Shown: positions 26,455-37,400 of the stretch, piece by piece
How positions within the stretch are numbered: the first letter of the stretch is position 1
How the letters are laid out: every line of letters starts with the position of its first letter
Source of the DNA: Mactromeris polynyma
Taxonomy: Eukaryota > Mollusca > Bivalvia > Venerida > Mactridae
Reading direction: 5' to 3'
Length of the DNA: 64,000 nt
NCBI GenBank assembly: GCA_032209605.1
Contig: JASFXZ010000032.1
Location: 5,767,722 to 5,831,721 of the forward strand
The notes under the pieces: generated by a model
Told to the model about the DNA's origin: nothing
Databases searched by the model: none
Seen by the model: only the letters and a program-made list of their open reading frames with translations
Translations under genes and position numbers: made by a program

Positions 26455-26575
26455 TTGTCAAGAGTTCTCTCCCTTTATATATTGAAGAGTTCTCTCCCTT
26501 TATCCCTTCTAGAGTTCTCTCCCTTTATCCAATATAGTGTTCTCTCCCTTTATCCCTTCTATAGTATATGTATAT
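26455..26575. repeat. Tandem 'gttctctccctttat' repeat
   Basis: Four units of about 30 bp built on gagttctctccctttatccc. Confidence 0.8.
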
Positions 26576-27659
26576 ATTGTATGTACATGAAGGGAAACAA
26601 CTCTGACAATCTCCTGAGTTCTACACCATGTTACTACTAATTTATCTGATCTGTAATGGCTGGCTTCAAACACTTGAATTTAAACCTGATTTAAACTAGT
26701 AATTAAACAAAAAGCTTCATACATATAGGAAATATCAAAATCAGACAACCTTGAAAAAAGAAGATAAAATATCAAGAGGTGAAGAGTAAAAATTGTCTAT
26801 TTGCCTAAAAATAAAGTAAGACTACTTTCACTTTATCCCTAAAGGCCTTGATGTGGAGATTCAAACATAGGTTTTAACACTGACCTACATTGTATCTCAC
26901 ATAAACCACATAAACCAATACTTGGGGGAGGGAGACAGGGACAATCTTGAAATTTAACTACATTGGACGGCATTTCAAAGAATTTCATTCTTCGACGATA
27001 AATCAGATGAAATGCATAGTTTAGTAATTCTGTGTCCTGATTAAAGCTACTGTTTATTAAAAAATTTCCCTATGTAAATTTTTTGGACGGGCTAAAGCTT
27101 CAATTGGAATATATTTTTAAAAAAACAATTTGGCACTATGGAAAATATTGAACAAACAAATTTCATGAATCAGATTATGAGGAAATAGTCATGGGTTGCC
27201 AAAAGAGATGTATGGAAATTAAAAACACATATTTAACATGAAAAAATCAACAGAAAATGAGGCCACCATTTCACAAAATTTCTAAAATTGAGATTTTTCC
27301 GCATTCAAATTATCTGTTTCTTGAATGATGAAATTCATGAAGAAAGATGAAATTCATGCAAAAAACAGAGTCACAATGTATAGTGGGTGTAGATGGTATA
27401 TACTTGCATACCATTCACCTTTGATTTGCTATACATGTACACGTTCTATAACTCAATGAGTTCTTGAAAATCTAAGTTTGAGACCAATCTCAATAAAGAT
27501 CTTTTGTGCAATAAGGGCTTGTATAAGAGAAGACTTCAATTTGTAATGGCACAGAACAAAGATGAAAAAAGTTAACAACTGAAGAAATTATGTTGATTAA
27601 AAATTGAAAAAAGGTTATGCAGTGTTCAAACAAAAATGAAAGGCAGAGATATACTGAAA

Positions 27660-27665
27660 TTTATT
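27660..27665 (-). promoter_or_regulatory. Polyadenylation signal of the cyclophilin gene
   Basis: AATAAA on the minus strand about 40 bp beyond the stop codon. Confidence 0.45.
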
Positions 27666-27705
27666 AAGAAACCAAGGAACTGCATTTCCAATTAAAGGTA
27701 CAAAT

Positions 27706-30116
27706 TTACTCCTCAGCAATAAGTTCAATCTCATGAGGTTGACGATCGGTAAGTACTCCCGAATCCTTAATAACGCAAGCTGTCAAAGGACGATCCATAG
27801 AGTCTCTCTTGACCTCTTCAATCTTCTTAACCACATCCATACCAGAGAGAATTTTACCAAACACAACATGATGTCCATCCAGCCATGGGGTCGGTACAGT
27901 GGTGATGAAAAATTGAGATCCATTTGTGTTTTCACCTGAGGACAAAAAAACTAAAGTACTCAACTGTATCAGATTTTCATAACAAACTGACATCAAAACA
28001 GGATTGGAATAGTTTATGTATCCTACATACAGGTTAGTAAAAGAAAATTCAAATTTCAAAACACGAGTCATGAGAAAGTTTCTGGAAAAATTAGGTCAGG
28101 GCTCTAGATTTTTTTTTCAAATCCACTTATCCCAGGCTCATTGAAATGTAAAATTTTACTTATCCGACATAGGAAGCTAGTTGTCCGAGAATATCGGTCA
28201 ATTTAGTAACAAATAAATATACACAATGATAGCTCCACAATCTAAAAGTAATAATCACATGTATGTATTTGTGGGATTCTAAGGTTTTAATTTCAACTGC
28301 ACAATTGCTGATGTTGGTTAGTTTTAAAACAGACTTGTCCGGGACTAACTTCAACTAAACTGTTGGTAGCCCGAATCAGCATTAGACTCGTCCCGGACGT
28401 CGGGCTAGTGGATTTCTAGAACCCTGTAGGTGTCCTCTGTAATTTTAACAATAAAAGGTTGAAAGTATGAATCCCAAGAACAACAGTAGGAGTTCAGGAA
28501 TCAAGCTGAAACGGCTGAGCTATATAGTTTCTGAGTGCTAATTGATACAAATAAACTCATTGAATCACAGACCTGCATTAGCCATGCTGATCCATCCAGG
28601 ACCCAAGTGTTTGAGCTGGAAATTTTCATCTTTGAAGTGCTCTCCATAGATGCTTTTACCACCAGTACCATCACCCTTAGTAAAGTCACCACCTAGAACA
28701 TTCATAAAATGTAACAACATAACCTTACGCAAATACAATTTTATCTGGAAATATACTGTGGATAAGGGGAGTCACTGATGGTCTAGTCTGGAGTGATATA
28801 TCAAGTCCAATATATCAACATTACAATATATAAATATAGTGACTGACATTTGTACAACCGTAGTGCGTTAAGATTGGCAGCAAACAGGTGCATGAACTTT
28901 CAGGACCGATCCATGTCCATTTAGGTAAAGAAATGCTCTTGTGATTATATTTGAAATATTGATATACATTATAATTCAAGAAATCTTGTTTGTTACAGAG
29001 TTACAATTACTGGGTGTTTATGCATTATTTAGTTTTCTTTGTCATCTTTGACTTTCTGTGCAGAGCACATGTGTGCAGGTTGTAGTCATTATGGTTACCT
29101 ATAGAAACAAAAGGGCTGCACCTTAAATAATTTAGGGGCTAAAAAACAGTTAATGTCGCATCACTATATGGTGGATGTGAAATGCTGAGACAGACAATCA
29201 ACTAAACTAGCAAGCAAGTAAGACATGGTTTAAAATGTTGTACCTTGTATCATGAATCTTTCGATGACTCTGTGAAATGAGCTTCCTTTGTAACCAAACC
29301 CTTTTTCACCGGTTGCAAGCTGTACGAAATTGTCAACAGTTTTTGGTACAACATCACCAAATAAACCAATTTCTATTCTACCAGCATCAACGTCTCCGAT
29401 GGCGATATCAAAATACACAATACTTGTCACTCTTCCCTTCTCACCACTCTGAAACAAACAAAAGTCAAATGTCACTTGTCTGAAATTAAATATCATCTAT
29501 GATGAGACTCAATCAATGGAAAGTGACAGTATCACGGACCTATACAGGTCCGTGTTATATAGGTCCGTGATAGTATACACTTATTTCATGGATATTTGGG
29601 TATAATAGTCCAGGCCTTTTTCTATAGGCCTAATTGCTACGGGTCCGACTATCTGACCCATTCCAAAAGCCAAATATTTGATTTTTTCCCCAATAAGAAA
29701 AAATTCCGCATCAGAAGCACCCACGAACAATCGACTACTAGAGCAATCTGGTGTTTCTTCAAGCTTTTTGGATAACTCGGGACATTATTGTGATAAATGT
29801 TTGTTGACATTTTGTGTTTTTTTGACAGTTGATATAGGAAATGCAGAATAGAATGCTTGTTTATATAAAATTTAGATATGAAATTCATGTTCTTGTAACA
29901 ATGATAATTCCCAAAGGTTTTCTCAAATTTACGACGCACAAATGTAGTATCCGAAATACATAACACATCCGAAATGATTTTTATTTCATACTTTTGTAAG
30001 TGTAAAATTCGGATACCCATAGAATAATTAAAGAAATACAATTATGAAAATCTTACGATTAAACTGAATAAACAAGAGCTTATTCCAATTGCCAGCAGAA
30101 TCGATGACATCTCCAT
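27706..30116 (-). CDS. Cyclophilin B-like peptidyl-prolyl cis-trans isomerase (204 aa)
   Basis: Exons are 30116-30057 (60 nt), 29448-29244 (205 nt), 28692-28573 (120 nt) and 27935-27706 (230 nt); phases 0, 1, 1; total 615 nt. Exon 1 encodes a clear signal peptide of 20 residues rich in Ile, Leu and Ser. The catalytic set is complete: R80 in FHRVI, F85, M86 and Q88 in RFMIQG, A126 and N127 in SMANAG, Q136 and F138 in GSQFFITT, W146 and L147 in PWLDG, and H151. '[13 protein letters not shown]' is typical of secretory-pathway cyclophilin B. The C-terminus ends ELIAEE, with no KDEL. An AATAAA lies at 27665-27660, about 40 bp past the stop. This copy is closer to the family consensus than the neighbour at 20205-23001, with the same exon boundaries and residue numbering through the core, so the pair is a local duplication. 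Intron 3 contains a hAT-like inverted-repeat element. Confidence 0.93.
28097..28426. mobile_element. hAT-like inverted-repeat element in a cyclophilin intron
   Basis: CAGGGCTCTAGA...AAATCCACT start and AGTGGATTTCTAGAACCCTG end. TAGGT occurs directly outside both ends. It fills most of intron 3 of the cyclophilin gene at 27706-30116. Confidence 0.55.
29530..29571. repeat. 15-bp inverted repeat
   Basis: tatcacggacctata pairs with tataggtccgtgata; a third 'aggtccgtg' lies in the loop. Located in intron 1 of the cyclophilin gene. Confidence 0.85.
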
Positions 30117-31672
30117 TTTGAAGAAATGATGCTTTGTTAAATTCCACGTATAATTTTAATTTAGTGGCGTTTGTCCTAAGTTCTCCGTGAGAATGACTTC
30201 GCTGTTGAAAATGATAAAATGGAACCTTATGCCACGAAATGTGGTGAAAGTTACGAAAAGGATATATTAAATAAATTTTAGCAAAGTGTACGGAAATGAA
30301 TGAAAAAAGTCGCGCAGGAAAAATACAAACGGCAAAACCACCCTACCAGCACGAGGAGACATGAAGCGTATACCATTATACGTCAATAATAACCAACAAT
30401 CCTAATTATGGTGCGTCTTCTTGCAACAAAAATCCAGAAAATGATGGAACATACATACAATTATTCATATTTCAGTGTTATACGTTTGTACTGACAGTGT
30501 ATATCCACAAACTCTGCATCATCTCATGAGCAACAACCTTTGGTAGATGCTTTCGGCTGTTGTTAAGGGAATGTTGCTATAGAGAGATTCACTAGCGGGT
30601 CTAGGGGCGGAGGCCACCTAAAATTCCCCAACCTTACATGCAGTCTACGATTACACACCGTATACTTACATGTTTGTATGAATATAAATTATGAGAATGT
30701 ATACAGAGTTGGATATCTTATTAAGATTTTATTTTGAAATAAGCAATTCTGATTTATTTATATTCAATAACCATAAAACAAAGAAAAACACAGTCATTGC
30801 CGTTTTATATGGCACGCCCAAAACATTACCAAAACGTTGCAACCACTAAGCCCAAATTTAAGATCCGCCCCGATATTACACCGGTAGTAACTGTTTTAGG
30901 GATTTTTATTACGTTGTTAAGGTCTTATAGGGGTTGTTGTTTAATAGATGGCCGCTGTGGAGAGGTGGTACTGAATTAAAGTAGGTTGTATATGACCCAT
31001 ATATTCTAATTAGAGATCGTTTAATTATTGAGATACATGTGTATTATCCGCGGTGTATATTTCATAAAGACAAACGTTGTATCTATTAAAAACAGTGACG
31101 CATGCTTTACACTTATTTGCGAATAAATCAAACTTATAGTTCCAACACAGTCCCCAACGAGATGCATGAACAGCACGGGGTGTGTATAGCACGGCCAATA
31201 TTTACCATCTCTGTAGACAGTAGGTAGGTATATAACGCTATTACACTTGTCATGTGTGTGAAGTTAGGCAAAATAAGCTTTGCTTTGTTTAAGATTCTGA
31301 GGTTAAAGATATATTACTATACCTACCTTGTTTCGTACTTAAAACTTTACTCTTTTCCGAGGGTGGCCTGTGTCCATAACTGGAACCTCTTCTGTAAATA
31401 ACTACATTTTTAATCACCTATTCAATATTGGCTTTGGTATTTAACAATTGGCCCAGCTGATATGAGACCAAATTGGGCAATATTTAGATAAACAATACTA
31501 ATAAATTGCAAAACCAGGGTCAATGCGGGAAAACAGGGCCTTCTTGCTCGTCGAATGCACTTAGCGCCCGTGTATTTAATTTGGTGTGGTGTAACCTAAT
31601 GTAATTTTCGCGACTTAAAACTGTCACGGTTGACACATCCGGCAAAGCAGACGACAACGAAACTCAGACAAA

Positions 31673-31696
31673 ATGGAACAAGGAGAAGAAATGTAA
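31673..31696 (+). CDS. Very short ORF or possible first exon
   Basis: A CpG-containing stretch (31550-31680) leads into acaaaATGG. The ORF reads ATG GAA CAA GGA GAA GAA ATG TAA, and the second ATG overlaps a donor-like AT|gtaatg. It could be a start exon of a plus-strand gene lying past a foldback at 31777, but no following exon was recognised. Confidence 0.12.
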   Translation: MEQGEEM

Positions 31697-31776
31697 TGCT
31701 GAAAATTACTAATTAGTTCTTAATTGAATGTTTAGTGTCAATTAAAATGTACAATGGTGTATAGTTATAATAAAAT

Positions 31777-31898
31777 TGTCACTAATCAAGTGATTTCGTT
31801 TTGACCTTGTTATTTGGCCTCGGACAGTCTGTCGAGGGCCAATACGACTGTCCGAGGCCAACTAACAAGGCCAATACGAAATCACTTGATTAGTGACA
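31777..31898. repeat. 122-bp foldback
   Basis: Arms 31777-31829 and 31846-31898 pair over about 50 bp (tgtcactaatcaagtgattt; ggcctcggacagtc) with a 16-bp loop. Confidence 0.8.
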
Positions 31899-32289
31899 TT
31901 ATATTTGTATTGTTTTCGCCACCAGGACAGTATTTATCTTTGAATATGGGCATTGTATCTGTTGGAGGATAGACAGTTTCTATCTTTGTGGTATTTGACA
32001 TTTGCTTATTGTCAACATAAACACCAGCTGCGACAGTGTGAACTAATTAACTTACAGAATAATATTTATTTAGTATAGAATTGAAACAAATGATGACAAA
32101 ATGCCCACATGCATGATACTGGATAAACTGTTAGGTTTCATACACGCACGGCCTAAATACTGGAAAAACAATGGTTGCAAGAACCAAAATACATTTCGTT
32201 GAAAGTCTTATCTGAAATAGGGTCCTATTTTCTCAAACATTTGTGTCATTGTGTCAATGGGGTGCGTTATCTCTTAACTGTTGTGCTAT

Positions 32290-32740
32290 TTTGTCTACAT
32301 CATACTTTATTATTATGTTAGTGTGTCTATTTCCTATGTTATCTTCTTAATATGTTGTTATATAATGAGTACCGTATAGATGTATGTTGTCTTGTGAAAA
32401 AAAACGTGTTAACTTGTCTACATGATGTGTAATCTTGTCATATGGACGTGCTGTCCTGTCAAGATACAGACTTGCCTTCTCTCCACTACATGTTATCTTG
32501 TCTGACAAGGGTGATGTCTTGTTATCCGAGAGATGTGCTCGAGAACTGCACTTCTTTGTCCAATTACCGTATTATTATCTTAATTTTTAATGATGTCTTG
32601 TCAATGTATGGAGTGATCTTGTTAAAAAAGAACGATGTTATGTCAATCAGTCTTCTTAAGAATTGATATTAACTTGTCAAAGAAGAATTATGTCAACCAA
32701 ACATGCTAACTTATCTGATGAGTATGTGATCTTGTCAAAT
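32290..32740. repeat. Degenerate 'cttgtc' tandem tract
   Basis: Irregular 25-30 bp units with 'ttatcttgtc', 'atgtcttgtta' or 'taacttgtc'. The spacing is uneven, so this is an old minisatellite. No coding signal. Confidence 0.5.
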
Positions 32741-32765
32741 GAACATATACGTGTTCCCATATCAG

Positions 32766-32994
32766 GGTTTCCCTAGGATCTTTTCAGCTAGGGGTCCTTG
32801 GTCCCTCGTGTTTGACAAATTGGGGGTCGGGAGCAGATTTGTACAGTCCCAGATATGCAATTTATACTTGACAAAAGTTTATTTTAGTGGTCCCGGGGAT
32901 GCATAGTAAGTTGCAAAATGGGAGTACATAGAAAGAAAAGGGAGTCAGTGACTCAAGATTTCTGCGTCAGGGAAATCCCTACCCTACGACCTAT
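32766..32994. mobile_element. Possible hAT-like element
   Basis: cagggtttccctagg at the left and gtcagggaaatccctacc at the right form an approximate inverted pair. The interior is G/T-rich and non-coding. Confidence 0.3.
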
Positions 32995-34476
32995 ATATGG
33001 AATTTAAGCCAAATTAAAACAAAGAGCGATTTCATGTGTAAATTCGGTGAACACTTATAATTTGGTTTAATTGACATATAAGTGTCAACACCTGTCTACC
33101 ATAGCAGATTCTGTTTTCTTTCCATATTGACATAATTGAATAATCCTCGTCTTAATTTCAAGCATTGAAAAACTTAACAAACAACATGAACGAAATAATA
33201 AATTTATTGTACAAACTTCGATAAAAAACACAAAAAGTTTTATATCAGATCAAATTCTTTACATGGAATGTTTGAAATTGTTAATATAATATATGAACAC
33301 TTAAATATAAATACTACATGTTTGCATGTATATTAAGGATTTACACTTGACTATATATATATACATTTGTAATTGCATGTCTAAATATAATGAACAATTA
33401 AATGGACTAAATAAATATTTACCATTACTGACATGATACAGGGTAATATTGATGTTTATCACAGCACATTTGTCGACTAAAATACAGTACGACAATTTAT
33501 TACATGTTTTACAAGACACATTCACGATAGCTGTTTATTTTATATCCGTTCATCGAGCTTTTATGCGAATTTTGAGCTTATAAAAGTTTCGAGAACAGAG
33601 AGATTTCTGTCTCGTATATGTTGTGGAAACCAGTTGACATAGCAACCGCAAAGTAAACAATTAACAAGTCATGGTAATGCAATAACTCAATCGGTAGTTA
33701 AAGTCAAATAACGAAACTAATGTCGAATGATAATTCAAGGAAAACAAACTAAAACGAGTACGATAGACAAGTGATGCTTCACATTTCATATTCCTTTTAA
33801 GGACAAAAAAACTGAAATTCGCTATTCAAGATTGCACATTTCTATATAAAAAATGAAACAGTGAGAAGTATGGACTCCTAAACTTTATGGTATTAGCTCA
33901 CACATAGTTCCCCTTCAACTTGAAATCGTGAAATTTCGACATGTGAAATATGAAGGCACTATCAATCCTACATACACTGATGGTAATGTGAGCCCCATAT
34001 TTAAAGTTAATATATTGTATATATCACTGGAGAGTGTCACAAGTTATTTCCCTTTATTCATCATATGCAAACATATAATTCGAATGGGCAAAGGGAGAGA
34101 ACTCTAGATAGGAAATAAAGAGAACGAATTCGGGTCAATTTCCTGTGGTTCCTGTGGTTTTATCAGATGGACAAAGTTTGTGCTTATTCCATCCTATTCT
34201 GTATATCAAACAGGAGTTGACAAATCGAGGGCCGAAAGCGAAACAGTTCAATCTGCTTCTTTATGTACACACATTATTGATGTATTGACACTCACCTAAA
34301 TTGGTGTCCAACAGGTTAGATTTGTGTTTCTGGATTACTGAAACCTTCACATTTCCCGCTATCTATATGCAGGCAAAATCATCTTAATAGGATTTCCTGA
34401 TTAAATGGTGAGGCAGACCCTATGACATTTTGCTTAGAACTAGTTTTGTGAACACAATATATCGTAATTAACTAAA

Positions 34477-37400
34477 TCATCGTTTTGTTCCATTACCGCC
34501 ATTATTGTCATCTGACTCCTTATATGGAGGGGGCGGTTCAGAGGGGAAAACGCCTATTTCAATTTCAGAATACTTTGGCGGGTCGTCTATAACAGTACTT
34601 GATGTGGTTGCTATTGTGTTTTGCTGTTGCATATTTGGTATTGAATTATCACCATTACTGGAGAGGCTGACTACTACAGGTGTTGGACTGTATGGTGGGG
34701 GTGTTGGAGGCTCAAACCCATAATTAGTTATTCCCCGAAGTCCAGGCGGCATAGTGTTGACCTGATCAAGTTGCTGCTGAATGCGCTCATTTTGCCTTCG
34801 TATGTCGCCGACTACATCGTCACTTAATCCTAATCTACCACGCTGGCTAGAGACCATCTGGATTCCAAAGGCTGAACCAAACTTTCGAACTAATACTAAG
34901 CCGAATGCAGCAGAAAATATTGCTATACCTCCAATAGCAAGCGCTATATATGACAGAATTTTGTTTTCACGCTCATAGTCATCATACGAACAGTCATCCT
35001 CCGTCATCACACATAGTCCGTACATCCATATGATCGCCAGACCAAACACACACCCGAAAAACATTAGGAACGATACAATTCGATGCCAGTTCAACTGAAA
35101 CAAAATACATGAAAAGATATATCATCGGTAAAATCATTCAAAAGTGCTCTTAATATCGCATTAAATACAGTAAAACCTCACTTAAAGAACACATCGATAA
35201 TTAGAACACAATGTTCAAGTCCATATTCACTGTTTCGCTCTTTATTCAGTCTCAATATTAAGACGACCTCAATAAGAGGACCAGTGTTCAAGGGTCCCAA
35301 TGGTGGTCTTATCATTGAGGTTTAACTGTAAATAATAAAGACAATATTATCGTCTCATTACAAGAAATAGACTGGGTCCGTTAGGAGATAGATGTAGCCA
35401 CTGAACCTGTAAGTTCACGCCCCGTAATATTTGAAGTATGCACATGTGTACAAACAAGGACAATAGGTAACTAATTTTGATTATAAGACATGTTTAAACA
35501 TGTTTACTATCTTAGTTAATATTTTCATACGAAAATCCGTAAAATCTTAGTAGAATAAACGTGACCTTCAACACGGTTGATCAGTCTGAAGTTTAGTCTG
35601 GTTCCCGTCATACTGCTATTGCAAACAGTTGTATAAAGGGGAAGGAACTCCAGACTATTGGAAGCTTCCTATAGGTTCGTGCCCTCTCAGCGATCACGTG
35701 CCCTCTCAAAGATGACCTCATGGTGGGGATCAGACGATGTTTTGAAGTATTTATAGGCGTTTCGTGCCCAACAAATTACACATTTATAAGACTTTATTCG
35801 GGTACACATATCATACTAACTCACAGCACATATAACCTCCTTCCTGGATTGGCTGCATATGGCGAATAAGGGTCCTTTGTTGTACACACGAAATGCGAGG
35901 CAACTGGACACAATAAGCTGAAAAAAATTGATACAAACAACGGTGGTTAATTATTGACAATATTATTGATCCACATCTACAATAGTTCCCTCCCTTGTTC
36001 TTAATCATCAGCCATTCTTATAGGCATAACTGATAAGCACTTATAGGAGTATTCCCAAATATGTGACAACTATGAGAAACTACCTAGAGAATTTGCATGT
36101 GACAACAACTTTTTCTTCAACTTTCTGAGCCGTCTGCCCACATGAGCGTAATGAATAAGTTATCTACATAATTATATCTGGGTTTTTATCATCGTTTTCA
36201 TTATATTCCATATATAGGAACTTTGCCTATCAATATGGCTGACTATTCAGAACAAGGGAGGTAAATATTGTAAATGTGGGAACTATCTATTGGTTGGACA
36301 TGTACATCACTCCCTCATATTACGTAGATACAAGACAGCTGTACAATAGGACAATGGGCAAACTGGGCAGACTGAGGTGATTTTCTGCGTCAAAATGCCT
36401 TTGGGTTCCGAACAGATAGCGCAAGGAATAGCAACACCATTCATTTGTCTGCCGAGAATGTCCTGTACACCATTCGTTACACTGTTGCTCTAGATACAGG
36501 CGGACCTGTATATACCGTTGATACGAGCGAACGAGTTGTCGACCATTTATAAACACATGTTTTATAGCTTTTTTTATAGCCGTATTCGGGTAAATTACCA
36601 ATGCCAAAAAGTATATATTTTCCCAATATGAATGTAAACATTCCCAATAAATCTGAAGAAAGTATTTTGGTTCAATTTAGCCAAAAAAGTTAGAGACTTT
36701 TCACTCACAGACAGTTTATATGTAAATAGCAATAGTCCATTAATTAATCACTTCATTATTTCTTTTTATCCTAACATTTTTCTGTAATTGAGCACTAGTA
36801 TTTTTCCCAATTTCTAAGTTTAACATATTACAACGCGCAAACATTCCCAATTTGAAGGGTATGGGTCACCTTCCCAAACTAGCCAAAATAAACCCCGAAA
36901 CAATTAAACCATGACTAGTAAAATGTTACTTTTTAATCATGACAGCACATTAACATCGGCAATAAATAACTTACCATAGCGGCAATACAGAAACTTCCGA
37001 TGTAATACGGAAATCCTCCGCCTCCCGAATGGAAGTGTACGGAAACAGACGACGTTGCCAACGCAACCAGCGCGCATATCACTTGTAAAATGGAAAGAGC
37101 AAAGTACACCCGAATAGCCGTCTTCCTGACTTCCTCTGGTCGCCGAAAGTTCGCGCCAGCGCCAATATCCGGTCCAGTTGCATCCGAAACATATACTTCT
37201 GAAACAATATGAAAATGTGTTTAGCAGATTTGAGATCGTATTCAGTCATTTTAATCAGCTGCTTATGTTGATCCAAGTGCAAGCATAGTTTATATGCCTT
37301 ATATGCCTTATAGTCGCGGTCATATAAACCATACAAAATGGCGGAAGTCGCAAAACATTTATTTATTGCGGGTTTGATCTCGGAAGAAATCTCGCTGCTC

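Larger units (their letters stand above)
23002..27659. other. Spacer between the cyclophilin genes
   Basis: Contains two family A elements, two SINE copies, the GC-rich foldback and the 26455 tandem repeat. 25480-27650 otherwise shows nothing recognisable; part may be long 3' UTR of the upstream cyclophilin gene. Confidence 0.5.
30117..34476. other. Spacer between cyclophilin and four-span genes
   Basis: Contains the 31673 candidate, a foldback, the 'cttgtc' tract and a possible hAT relic. 33200-34470 may include 3' UTR of the four-span gene; minus-strand AATAAA hexamers are seen near 33200 and 34053. Confidence 0.45.

Noticed and set aside
34505..34978. Plus-strand ORFs opposite the four-span last exon
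   Set aside because: Antisense shadows of the real coding exon.
36320..36530. Candidate minus-strand exon after gtatatacag
   Set aside because: Considered as exon 3 of the 315-aa protein but non-hydrophobic and without a good donor; 35825-35917 fits better.
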